Shown here in pieces: positions 23,801 through 36,100 of a stretch of DNA of 64,000 nucleotides. The stretch lies in contig OX336393.1 in assembly GCA_946902985.2 (NCBI GenBank), positions 49,165,348-49,229,347 on the forward strand. The letters are read 5' to 3'. The stretch comes from Meconema thalassinum. Its lineage: Eukaryota > Arthropoda > Insecta > Orthoptera > Tettigoniidae. Each line of letters opens with the position of its first letter. The stretch's first letter is position 1. The notes under the pieces are model-generated. The model was not told the DNA's origin. It saw only the letters and a program-made list of their open reading frames with translations, and searched no databases. A program made the translations under genes and the position numbers.

Positions 23801-24258
23801 TACAGCAAAGATTACATTAGACCTTATATTTTAGAGAGTTTAGTTGTCCTTGCTATAAGCAGCGATAGACCTATATGGTTTCTTGCACTTTAGAATGTGG
23901 TATTGTTCACATTTTTCTGAGCACAGGACACACATGCAGGTATCGTTCGTGTCGTGGAACGTCTTATTGGAGCATTGCTTGTGGTGGAAGCCATGGACTG
24001 CTAGTCTTGTAGTAACATGTCGCATTTCATAGTTCGCTAGCGTCCAGGTTCTGTCTTGCATCGCGCAAGTATCATAGAAGTCTGGTCGTTTGTCGAGAAG
24101 TTTGTTGTATGCATGACTTGATGGCAGCAGCAGCGTTGTTCGCAGAACTATTAGGAAGGTCGCCCAATTTTAATAGAGGTGCTGGTTGAGTAAATCATGG
24201 CTGCTCTCTATAGTTTCATTACCAACATCTTCTTGGTCTCAGGAGGTCATGGAGTAAC
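23801..24258 (-). pseudogene. LINE C-terminal zinc-motif tail, copy 1
   Basis: Minus-strand translation contains MQDRTWTLANYEMRHVTTRL, AVHGFHHKQCS and a CX2C-type tail (CMCVLCSEKCEQYHILKC), ending at 23840. The same tail occurs at 45323-45649 and, attached to an RT domain, at 31370-32405. Upstream codons are partly readable to about 24160 and then lost. The Tc1-like element begins immediately to the right. Confidence 0.65.
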
Positions 24259-24260
24259 TA

Positions 24261-25651
24261 CACTGAAGAAAATGGAAATTGCAACACCATGAAGGCATTA
24301 GTCGTTTGTGTTGATTTTCAAGATATGGAACGATGCCATGTAGGTATGTAAACGATCAACGTTTCTGACCCATTGGATTGTTGCTACAGGTCTCCCCACG
24401 TGATTGGTCGCGGAGGAATTTACCTCAGTATACGGACTCTGGTGTAGCGTAGTTGACTTGCAGTCTGTGCGGTGAAGTGTTCCCCGTCAAACATGCCTCG
24501 ACGACAGAGAAGAGCACGCTATCAACAACTGTCGCCATTTGAGAGGGCTCGGATAATTGGTCTGTGTGAGGCTGGATTATCGCTAAGGACTGTCGCTGCA
24601 CGGGTTGGCCGACAGGCATCTACGGTACAACGTGTATGGCAGCAGTGGTCAAATGAAGGTACCCACACTCGTAGACCTGGCACAGGCCCAGCACGACAGA
24701 CAACTGTGAGACAGGATCGCCGCATCATTTGGATGGCCCAGATGGAACCCCATGCAACAGCAGCGCAAATTCGAGCAGCTATGGCACCCCACGTTACACA
24801 ACAAACAGTTGGTAATCGCCTGCGTGCTGCTGGCTTACGGTCCCGTGTCCCTGCAGAAGGTGTTCCATTGACCCCACAACAGCGACGAGTAAAGCTGGCC
24901 TGGTGTCGAGAACGATCGACGTGGGTCGACGAATGGCATAGGGTCGGCTTTAGTGATGAATCGCGCTTCTGTCTTGCCCGCAGTGATCGCCGGAATCGTG
25001 TGCGCCGACGTACCGGGGAGAGGGGCCACCCAGACCTTATTGTCGAGAGGCACACAGGGCTAACACCAAGCATTATGGTCTGGGGAGCTATTGGCTTTGA
25101 TTTGAAATCACAATTAGTGCATGTTGAGGGCACTATGACTGCTCGACAGTACGTTGATAGGGTACTCAATCCAGTGGTTGACCCTATGATGGCGAACATT
25201 GCTAATGGGATGTTTCAGCAGGACAATGCCCGGGTTCCCACTGCACGCATCTCCAGAGAAGCTCTCCACGACATCACAACCATATAATGGCCCGCCAGAT
25301 CCCCGGACCTCAGTCCTATTGAGCATGTGTGGGACATGAAGGGTCGACAACTGGCCAACCGTCCTCAGCCACCCACAACTCTGGAACAACTGACCCGTGC
25401 AGTGCAGAAAGCATGGGGCACAATTCCTCAGAAGCGATCCAGGGCCTTATTGACTCCATGCCTCAGCCGAATTCATCAATGTATTGCAGCTCGTGGTGGG
25501 CACATCCTGTATTGATTGTTGTCCAAACTTGCGGTCAGAGGAATCTGAAAGTGTAATCATCGCATCATAACCGAACACTCGTCCTGCATGTTCAATAGCA
25601 GCACTGTAGCACCACCCCTTCTAGGTGTTGCAATTTCCATTTTCTTCAGTG
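24261..25651 (+). mobile_element. Tc1-like transposon, copy 1 (inactive)
   Basis: 1,391 bp with perfect 28-bp terminal inverted repeats starting CACTGAAGAAAATGGAAATT and TA on both sides (24259-24260, 25652-25653). It holds one transposase reading frame (24493-25515). The same element recurs at 45686-47060. Intact ends mean it could still move if a matching transposase were supplied. Confidence 0.95.
24493..25515 (+). pseudogene. Tc1-like transposase, broken (copy 1)
   Basis: Would encode about 340 residues, a normal Tc1 length, from the ATG of MPRRQRRAR. Domains: paired-type helix-turn-helix (residues about 15-55, ERARIIGLCEAGLSLRTVA), a GRPR-like linker (RRPGTGPARQT), a second HTH (about 85-120), then a DDE catalytic core with first Asp in FSDESRF, second in QQDNAR and Glu in SPDLSPIE. 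The second Asp and Glu are separated by 32 residues, against 34 in typical Tc1. A stop codon replaces Glu at 25285-25287 (LEWP in copy 2), and a 1-base loss near 25430 is compensated by a 1-base gain near 25465. It acted as a cut-and-paste enzyme at TA sites; this copy is dead. Confidence 0.9.
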
Positions 25652-25653
25652 TA

Positions 25654-26500
25654 TTTGTATCGACATTGTGATCGCTCTTACCCGTAAACAAATTCCATTG
25701 GGCACCACTCATTTCCACAATGAGAAAGAAATACAGAACACATAAGACTATCCTCCCGGGCAGAAGGGCAATAAAGCTTGCTTATGGCAAATCACTCTCC
25801 CTCCCTCGTAGAAATTATATATGTAAAGGGTACATATGGAAATGACCAAATAACCATTACTGAGTATAATGATGGGAAGGAAAGTATAATATTTAGTGAA
25901 TCACTCTATATCTTACTAACCGGAAAGTGCCGTGCATCGCACATCCATTTAGGTACCTAGGCTTACTTGTGATTTGGGGTATAACGGGTATACAGGTGTT
26001 CTTTATTTTCCGCAAACTTGCGATATATCTGGTTCATCTTATAAAGGATCATTTCACGGATACTTCTCCGTTATTTAAAGATATGAATCTTCTCTATTAA
26101 ACAATTACCTTCACTAGGATATGTAGAATCTCGTCGTATTTTATAACAACCGCATCCATTCGATACCAAACAATAATATAATAAAATAATTTTAACCACA
26201 GCGTGTATATATCCAGTCACCGCCACCTAGATCCTTGTCAGTTTCTAAACAATGCGTTAGTTTGACGTTATACCGTGTCGCTCCTAAGTAGATTTCGCTT
26301 CATATAGAACACAAGGCCATCAGGCAACAGCCTGGCTACTAACTCCCACTTTACAAATGGGCACTTTCCGATTAAAATAACATAAGATACAACTATACAT
26401 GGCAATAAACAATGATGAGGAGTGTCTGTGCAGATCCAAGATCTGTCACAACATGGCTTCCTCTCCTATGGGGGCTATGCCATTGATTACTCTTTCCTGC
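25654..26500. other. No gene recognised
   Basis: Region between the Tc1-like element and the 3' end of the cuticular gene. Contains only short frames. At 26515-26556 a segment resembling Penelope-like 3' tails (GATAAAGGGTCAAGC...TTGAAACGTCGG) is visible but too short to assign. Confidence 0.4.
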
Positions 26501-26709
26501 TTTCTTTCTTAACAAACCTTGATAAAGGGTCAAGCAGTTGTCTTGAAACGTCGGTTTTCAAAGTGTCACTCGACCCAATAGTCCCAAGTAGGCAATTGGT
26601 CGAGAAAGTTGACGCAACAGTATAAAAATAGTTAGTTAGTAACTATTGTTTTAAGGGAAGGAACAGTGAGGTCATCTGCTCCATAGTTAAAATAACCATG
26701 AAATTTGTT

Positions 26710-26928
26710 TAGAAAAATTATTTATTATAAAACTATCCAACAATGTAAGAAACAACAATAAACAATAACTGTACAAAACAAGGATGAAAGACGTGGTGGT
26801 GAATAATGGAATGGTTTGTGAAATGGAGCTATAACAGTCTTGGGTTCAGTGCCAGCCTCCACCGTGACTGCTCTTGGTGGTGTGGTACACGAGTTCAAGG
26901 ACAGGTATCGATATAACCTGTCTTGGGT
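26710..26928 (-). other. 3' UTR of the cuticular gene
   Basis: A minus-strand AATAAA signal lies at 26721-26726, about 200 bp after the stop codon. Inside the UTR, 26838-26870 duplicates the end of the coding exon: the minus strand there reads LVYHTTKSSHGGGWH and a stop, against HVYHTIKSGGGHGGGWH in the real terminus. The exact cleavage site is not visible. Confidence 0.6.
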
Positions 26929-27165
26929 TCAGTGCCAGCCTCCACCATGACCACCACCACTCTTGATGGTATGGTACACGTGTTTGTAGATTGGAACATG
27001 GACGGGATATGGCTTAGGGACGGGTACAGGCACTGGTTTCTCGACCCACACGGCGTATGGTTTCTCCACAGTGTATGGCACCTTCTTCTCGACTGTCACG
27101 TGGTACGGCTTCTCGACGGGGATCTGAATGGTGTGACTCACTGGAACTTTTACCTGGACTGCCAC
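26929..27165 (-). other. Cuticular gene exon 3 (coding part)
   Basis: Encodes 78 residues from VAVQVKVPVS to the stop. It consists of VEKP/VPY/PVPV repeats, then HVPIYKHVYHTIKS and a Gly/His/Trp end. The start of the exon is fixed by the acceptor CATTGCAG at 27166-27173, which keeps phase with exon 2. Confidence 0.85.
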
Positions 27166-30100
27166 CTGCAATGAGAATACAGCAGGTTAACTACAAATTA
27201 ATTAATTTATTTACCTCTTTATATATTTTTTATTTTATTTAGGCTTATCTATTATCTGTTTATCTATTTATTTATCTAATCCTAGTTATTTATTTCTTGT
27301 ATGACCAACAGCATATTCCATAAACAAAGACAGAATAGTTAGAATTGAAAAGTAATACATTCAAAGAGTATATCATTACATTATTTATATTCGACGATGT
27401 CGAAATATAAATATTACACGTCAGAAAACTGTGCTATAATGAAAGTCATTAAATTACTAGTTTTCATTATGGTACAGTTTCTCTCCACCAATCAGAACTC
27501 AAGATTTTCATTATGAAGCAGTTGTGTGACAAATTAGATACCGGTACGGATAGCTTCGCACATGCACTGAAAATCCAACATGTCGGACATGATTTGAAAG
27601 TTGACAGTGAAAAGCATATCCGATCCCAAATGTTTGCATAAATAAACTGGTGAATATGGAAAAATAAATAGCCCTGTACCTTAATATCCCCATCACCAAT
27701 TTCTACACAGGGCATTGCTTTCATACGATTTTGACGACAATAACCCAGCTCTCTTTTCAGTAAAGGGATTTCTTATGCGAAACTTTTCTGACAGATGTCA
27801 TGACTGTTAAATGTGGGACTCCATTGATTTGCCTTCCGTTGACATCCTATACGCATCGAATTTGAAGAATAACTAGTTGATAATACGATACATTTTAATT
27901 GTAAAGCGTTTATTACAGCCTATTGTGTGTTATTTGACCAAAATAACAAAATGATCCACCATAGTATTTGTGCGCTATCTGTTGGTGATACTTCAGTATA
28001 AACAAGCTTTGGAATTTGTTACTGAACCCATGCACTTACGTCAACTGACAGAATCTCCACAGATATTTATGAATATTTATTTTTGAAAATATAATAAAAT
28101 TATAATTATCGTCGAACATAAACAGTCGTATGCAACTCGCCTATACAGTAATGGAAATAATTAAGACAAGAGTATGTTTATAAAACGAGCGAAGCGGTTA
28201 TAGCAGAGGCTTGCATGAGCAACTGTTTTCCAGCACATACTGTGGTTAACACGTGGGTTAGCTGAGTGGATGTCCTGAACAGATTTACGAGGCTCATCAT
28301 TAATCCTGTACTTACGATGCCAGTGACTTGAGACTATTTACCTTTTCGTAGTGAGGGATGGGGTGCTGTACAGGGTACGGCACAGGGTGTGGCACAGCCA
28401 CAGGGATCTTCTGAGGCACGGGAACCTTGACGATCCTCACTTTAGGGGCATCTTGGGACTTATGGAACACGCTGAGATGCTGATGGATGGGCTCATAGCT
28501 TGCTGCATCATGGCCGCCTTCAAAACCTGCCCCTCCCGCTTGGCCAGCTGAAAATCCACCTCCTCCGTGACCTCCTGTGAATCCTCCTCCACTACCTCCG
28601 CCAAAGCCACCACCTCCATGTCCACCTTCAAACCCTCCACTTCCCAGAGCAGCACTGCCCCCTCCATATCCTCCACCACCACCAGCAGCGTCAAGTCCAT
28701 GGCCACCTTCAAATCCACCGCCTCCTCCAACAGCTGCCGGACCAGAGCCGTAGCCTCCACCTCCTCCACCGCCTTCTAGACCATGGCCTCCTAAATCACC
28801 GCCTCCATGGCCTGATAACCCGCGCTTGTCTAGCGTCCTGTAGCCTCGAGTAGCCGAAACTACCGCCAAGGAAACGAGCAAAACAGGAACCTGAAACAAG
28901 AAGACATTCCAGTAATGATCAAGGGCCCACGACTAACTCCACAATCCGCAACACAATGGACGACTAGTCTTCTGGCGTGACACCATTTAGGTTCTAAATT
29001 AAGATTAGGTTCTCAGTATATTACGATTTTATAGGATCTTATATGTTAAATTTAGGATGTTTTGAAATATATATTTATATGAATCACTGGTTATTCCACT
29101 GTGTTTAACCCTTTAAAGGGCAAAACTATTTTTTACTTTGATGTGTTTCTACATTGTAATTTATTTTAATTATTATAATTATAAATAATGTTATTTTTTT
29201 TGTTTCTCTAATTTTAAAGTTGATATATTTATTTTTAATTTTCAATTTATGTTCTTATAGATTTAATTTCAATATTTTTATTTAATTAATTAACTAATTT
29301 CGAATTGATTTTTACAATTATTTTCATATTTTTTAGCCTATTTCCATTTTATGAAAAAATAGGCTTATGAGATCACCTTTTGCCCGTGTGTGTGCGTGTG
29401 TGTGTGTGTGTCCTAATAACTTCTAAACGGCTGGAGCTATGTCAATGAAACTCCGTAAGATCACAGCACTATTCTGGCCGACCCCGACTGTGCCCTTCAA
29501 ATTTTATTGTGTCTCACCAATCCAACATGGTGGCTGTGCGAAATATTTCACCAGCATTCAGTATCTCCGAAACTATTACCGATATCACCCTGAAAATGTG
29601 TACGGTGATAAAGGGCACTACTAGAAGTTCATCTATGAGACTTTCAAAAACCTGGTGTCTACAAAACCAACATAGACTTTTCTCGCGATTTAACCATCCA
29701 AACGTAATGAAACTTGGTACAGAAAATGTGTATACACATTGTAATGCACTGGCGTCTAATTTAGTTCAATTGTTTACATAACCTCAAAATGGTGGCTGTG
29801 CGAAATATTTCACTGCCATTCTATATCTCCGAAACTATTATAGATATCACCCTGAAATTTTGAACGGTGATAAAGGGTACTGATACAAGTTTATCTATGT
29901 AACTTTCATAAACCTGTAAAGTACAAAACGATCATGGCGGCCAAGCGAAATTGAAATATTTTAATAGACTTTTCTCGTGATTTCACTCTCTGAGCGCAGT
30001 AAAATGAGGTACAGTAAATGATTGTACATATTGTAATTCACTGGCATCAAATTTATTTCAATTGTCTGCATAATCACAAGATGGCAGCTGTGCGAAATTT

Positions 30101-33100
30101 TAAAATCTCGTTTTTTACTTCTCGTGTTCTAATCATGCGATTGAAGTCTGAATACCACACGTACACAATAATCTTCATGTAATAGTACGTAAATAATAAT
30201 CCAACTTGGCGACCATCTGAAATATTTAGACGGTTCTCAATATCTACGAATCTATCACAACAATCACACTGATATTCTGTATGTTGATAGAGGCAATTAA
30301 CATGAGTAGGATATATGAAAATAGGCTGTATAGTTCTTCACGGAACTACTTGTTATAGTTATGTTTATTATTTTATTTTTATATTTTAATTATTATTGTA
30401 ATTTTATTTTAATGATTTTATTCATATTATTTATATTTTTTTACACTTTAATGTGTAATGTTTTTAGTTTAAAAATTTTAAATATTTTATCCAACACATT
30501 ACGTCAAGTACTTTAGTTACGAACATAATATTTGATTTTTAGAGGAGATTTTTGATTTTTTCGGCATGAAAATTCTCTGAAATTTGGCTGAAAGATTCAA
30601 CTATCAGCAACTTTGAAAGCATAAACTGCCCTTAAATATAACCCATAAAGGGTTAAAAAACTGTAATTTTAAATTTTAAAAATTTCCATTAACTTAAGTT
30701 TATTGAGGACCAACTTTAACACACCTACGACTAGTATGGCTATGAAAACCATTCAGTTTAATTTCGAACACAGAGTGTGCAACTCAGAGGCACTCCTACT
30801 GTGATACTGAACAATGAAGTTCTTTGAAAGATTCACAGGTGTAAACCCCGCTCTTCTGTCTTCCGTAAAAATGCGCTTGAAAACGGAGAAACTGCTTACC
30901 AGTTCACATAAGGTAAGAGGTGCACACTTCATTAGGTATTTTTAGGTTACATCACGCAAAATAGGTCTTATTAACCAAGCGCCTCTTGCGTGTTGGCGGT
31001 ATGGTGGAACGCTCTAAACTGACAAGTCATGGACACCAAACGTTAGGCCACATCCTTTGTCGTATGTAGTTCACTAAATCTATCACTACGAGCGCTAGTG
31101 TTGACCCATACATGGCCAAATCAAAATCCCACAAATTGAAGATAGAGAATCAAAGAATAAAAATTTAATTTCATTTAGAATAAATCTGTAGAACAAGTTC
31201 CATTTTAAAAACAAGCGCTTTTAGCATATTTTATTTAAAATATCATTTAAGCCGGAAATAATTTTCAATTTTGAAATATGATAGAGCTTTTCAAAACACA
31301 CATTTTGACACTTTTCCGGGTCTTCTAGCTTTCCAAATTTCAACAATTAATTGTCAAAATAGCTTTAAGTTTATTTTATAAAAGATCGTACCATATACAG
31401 TCCATAGGTTATTCAATTTCTTTGCTCGACCAAACAAATTACTCTCTGGCACAGTAGGTCTACTCTCTAAGGGATACTTGTCTCTTCCCGCACCCCTTGA
31501 TGTGGTAACGATCACAATGCATGTCGCATAGCTCATAAACACACTGTTCTCCTGGGTCGTGGTGCTCCTAGTTGCTGCAGCGTTTGAAGTGAAATCCATG
31601 CGTAACGAACCTTGTCATCAAGTGCCGAAGGTCGTTGTCGGCCTGTTTCCATTCTGTCGTGACCATTGCGTCCGTGGAATAGAATTCATCTCATATTTCT
31701 TCTGTCTTCATACGAAGTTCCTTGATTGCCTCATTGTATGCATCTTTGGTAGTTAATAACAGCTGAATAAGTAGCTCTTCGATGTAGAATTGTTCTCTTG
31801 TAAGTTCGTAAACAAGACGTCAGCGAGTGTACTACGAGAGTCTTCGGGCCTTTTTTAATATATCCTTTATTTTTTCGATATCTAGAAGGTCTGTCTTTGT
31901 CAGGTGTGTCCAAATTGCTGGTAGCCCATATGTGACGACCGGAGTGCTTTTTACTGTGAAGAGTTTTAAGGCAGTATCAAATGAAAGTCTATGTAATTGT
32001 GTAATGCCGTTCAGTGCAATGATCGCCGCGGTGGATATTTGTTTTATGTGTCTTCTAAATGCTATGCCATGTGTTTGGAAGGTTACTCCAAGGTACGTGA
32101 AGTTATCCACCTGTTGCAAAGTCTTGCCGTTAATTATGACATCGCCTTTATTATTGTGGGTCGTCCAGCCTTCCTGAAGACCATTAGGCTAATACTCTCT
32201 TGTCCTCATTTATGTGAAGATTATTTTCATTTGCCAATGATGTTAGTTGGTTACAAGCTTCTTGTAATTTGTCTCTTGATCTTGACATTACTGCCATGTC
32301 ATCCGTGTAGGCGCATATCTTTACGTCTTCCGTATCAACTCCCTGTACCACAGCCATAACGGCGATATTAAATAGAAGAGGACTCATTGGGTCACCAGTT
32401 AGGATCCCGTTAGTCTGGACTAATGATTAACTTGACCCCTCAAGTCTGAGTGCTCTTAGTATCATTCAAAATATGTTTTCAATATTTAAAACAAGTAGTT
32501 CCGTGAAGAACTATGCAGCCTATTTTCATATATCCTACTTATGTTAATTGCCTCTATCAACATACAAAATTTCAGTTTGATTGCTGTAATAGATTCGTAG
32601 ATATTGAGAACCGACTAAATATTGCGGATGGTCGCCATGTTGGATTTTATAAATGTAGGTCCTAGAGTTATTTACTGTTACATGAATATTATTGTGTACG
32701 TGTAGCATTCAAACTTCAATCGCATGATTAAGACACAAGAAGTAAAAACGAGATTTTAAAATTTCGCACAGCTGCCATCTTGTGGTTATGGAGGCAATTG
32801 AAATAAATTAGACGCCAGTGGATTAACATTTGTATAAGGACTTAATGTACCAAGTGTCACTACACTCGGATGGTTCAATTGCGAGAAACAACCATGTGAA
32901 TATTTATACTTCGCGTCGCCGCCATGTTGGATTTGTGATCACCAGGTTATTGAAAGTCCTACAGGTGAACTTATGTTTATAGCCCCTATGAGCATTAAAA
33001 ATTCAGTTTGATTGCTGTAATAGATTCGTAAATATTGAGATCCATCTAAATATTTCGGAAGGTCGTCATGTTGGATTGTTATAGACTATGTATAGGCCAT

Positions 33101-36100
33101 AGAGTCATGTATCATTAAAGGAAAATTATTGCGTAGGTTCAATATTCAAACATTCACTTCGCTCGCTGGTTCGCACAGCCGCCATCTTGAGGTTATATAA
33201 ACAATTGAACTAAATTAGATAGCAGTGCATTACAATGTGCATTAACATTTCCTGTACTAAGTCTCATTGCGTTTGGATCTGTAAGTCGCGAGAAAGGTCT
33301 ATTTAAAATGTTCTACTTCGCTTGGCCGCCATATTCGTTTTTCAGTTAACCGGTTCTTGAAAGTCTTATAGATGAACTTCCAGTAGTGCCCTTTATCTCC
33401 GTACAAAATTTCAGGGTGATACAGCTAATAGTTTCAGAGATATAGAATGCCGGTGAAATATTTCGCACAGCCGCCATCTTGAGGTTATGTAAACAAATGA
33501 ACGAAGTTAGATGTCGGTGCATTACAATGTGTATAAACATATACTGTACAAAGTTTTATTGCGTTTGGTTGGTTAAATCGCGAGAAACGTCTATTTAAAA
33601 GTCGCAACTTCGCTTGGCCGCCATGTTGGTTTTGTAGTTACAAGGCTTCCAAAAATCACATAGGTAAACTTCTAGTAGTTCCCTTTAACGCCATAAAATA
33701 TTCCAGGGTGATATCGGTAATAGTTTCGGAGATATTGAATGCTCGTGAAATATTTCGCACTGCCGCCATGTTGGATTGGTGAGATGTAACAAAATTTGAA
33801 GGGCACGGTCGGGGTTGACCAAAATAGTGCTATGAACTTACCGAGTTTCATTGAAATCGCTCCAGCCATTTAGATGTTATTAGGGGGGACACACACACCA
33901 TAACACACACACACGCACACACAGACAGACACACGGACCAAGGGTGATTGCATAAGCCTATTTTGTCATTGATGAAAATAGGCTAAAAATGCAGCACTTA
34001 AAAGTACTTACTGAATGTGTGATTAGAATACAACACACGATATGTGACACAGAAGGAACATTTTAATGAGCTCACCATATTAATTATATTAATTCTGGGC
34101 TAATTCTGCTGTTTAGTGTATGTCTGTCCGTTATTAACCATGCTCCATTGGGGTCGAGGAATAAAATAATCCAGTACTTCTGGCGAATCACGCTGTATAG
34201 TGTAAGTCGTGACTTGTGAAGCAGAAATGAAGTGGAAGAACTAATCCCTATTGTATGATCAAACACTAGTTCTCGCTAGCAATTTATGCATGGAAAGTAG
34301 GTGCAATATTAGAATGTAGGGCGTTCAGTAGAAGAGGGAAGCTGTCTGATAGAAGCAGATACGTTTGTAGTTCATCGTCTAGCTCATTTCGTTATAGGAT
34401 GAGTTCTGTGGCAAACTTTGAATCTTGTAGCTGAAACACAAAACGATCTTATCTTGCAGCTACGTGACCGTGTAAAAGTGGGTTATACGCGAGATGGATC
34501 TTAAAGTGTTTGGTTAGCCCGAGTCTGCAGGGAGTTGGGAAGCTCTTGGCAATGACTGTTTGCACGAGCTGGCAGATTGCTTTCAAGAGAATGCGCCAGG
34601 TAAAATGAGAATAGACATATGTACAGTACGTAGCAGGGAGGGGGCTGAATCTCTCCTCCCAAATCCTCTTAGACCATCAGGAGTGCTGGTGTACAGCAGG
34701 AAATATACGATTCTCCAGGTCAGGAGACTGCGAAAATTGCGATATAATAAAGGTGGGTATTTTGGCAACACCGCTTGCTACTGTGTGTAAGACTGGGACC
34801 ATGGAATGAATTACGTTCCTTCCTCAATTTATTTTCCTTCTGTGTTTATTTTCTTCGTTTCTTAGTCGGTTTACACTCCAGGTAGGCTTTTCCCACGGAC
34901 TCAGCGAGGGATCCCACCTCTATGGGCAGTGTCCTGGAGCTTGACATGGGGTCGTGGGATACAACTGGGAAGGCGGGACTAGCGCCTCACCCATGCGGCT
35001 TCACTTGCAAAGCGAACAGGGTGCCTCATGAGGGATGGGAAGGGATGGGAAGAATGGTGGGGATAGACAAGGAAGAGAGAAGGAGGCGGCCGTGGCCTGA
35101 CGGTAGGAACCATCCAGGCATTTGCCCGAGGACGAACTGGGAAACCACTTCGAGGATGGCTGAGGTGGAAATTGAACCCCCTCTACTCATTTGGACCACC
35201 CGAAGCTGAGTAGACCCCTTTCCAGTCCTCATACCACATTTAAAATTTCGTGGCAGAACCGGGAATCGAACATTGGACCTCCGGGATGGCAGCTAATCAT
35301 GCTGACCACTACACCACGGAGGTGACTGTTTCATATTCATATTGATGAAAGTTCGTGTGGAACTCAGAAATAAACCACCATTGAGGGATACAAGAGGTAG
35401 AGTTGAGCCGTTTCTCTCCTCTTTAACGATGCTTTAGAGAGTTGAGTGGTCAGATTTGGCCATTTAACGTAATTCCTTGTTAGTGGTTAGTTAACGAGCG
35501 TTTCTGTTTAATGAAATGCTCGTGCAAAGTTAGATAACCTTTAACGATGAATTAAGTAGTAATTGTCGTTGGTGAAAACGGTCCAAAGGGCCGATAACCC
35601 GGATGTTAATTATCATCATCATCTAATGATCTTTAGTTAACTAAATAAATAATGATGGTTAAGAATATTAACGGCTGGAATCGAACCCTCGATCTTGGGA
35701 TAAAAAGGCAGACACTGAACCATTGATACACCGAGGAAGAAGGTGACGCTGCATCGTCCACCGGGTGTTTGCTGAACACCTTGACACAGAGTCCTCCTCT
35801 GATCCCAGACACAATGTTCAAGGTCAGCAATGAAAGAGAAAGTGAAGTGAGAGCCTAATTTGCTGATTATTTGCTTTCCAACTGACATTCTCCTTGATTA
35901 TATCTGCACTCTTTGGAAAAGGGGAAAGTCGTTCTTCACAAATACACGATTAAATGAATGGCACGATTAAGGAAAGAGCGATAGAACTTTATTTAGTGTG
36001 AAGTTTCATTGAACCTCGTAAAACTTGCATCTTTAATGTAACGAGCATGCATAATTACTTGAATTACGGTGGTATATTTTAGAAATCTTACATCTAAAGT

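Noticed and set aside
24522..25199. Long minus-strand frame of 225 codons
   Set aside because: It is the antisense shadow of the GC-rich Tc1-like transposase.
26515..26556. Possible Penelope tail or hammerhead (GATAAAGG...TTGAAACGTCGG)
   Set aside because: Only GAAAC and a loose GATAA match; no complete stem set could be drawn.
28351..28779. Plus-strand frames opposite the Gly-rich exon, rich in Ser/Thr
   Set aside because: Artefact of the GGN repeats read on the other strand; splice sites and signal peptide support the minus strand.
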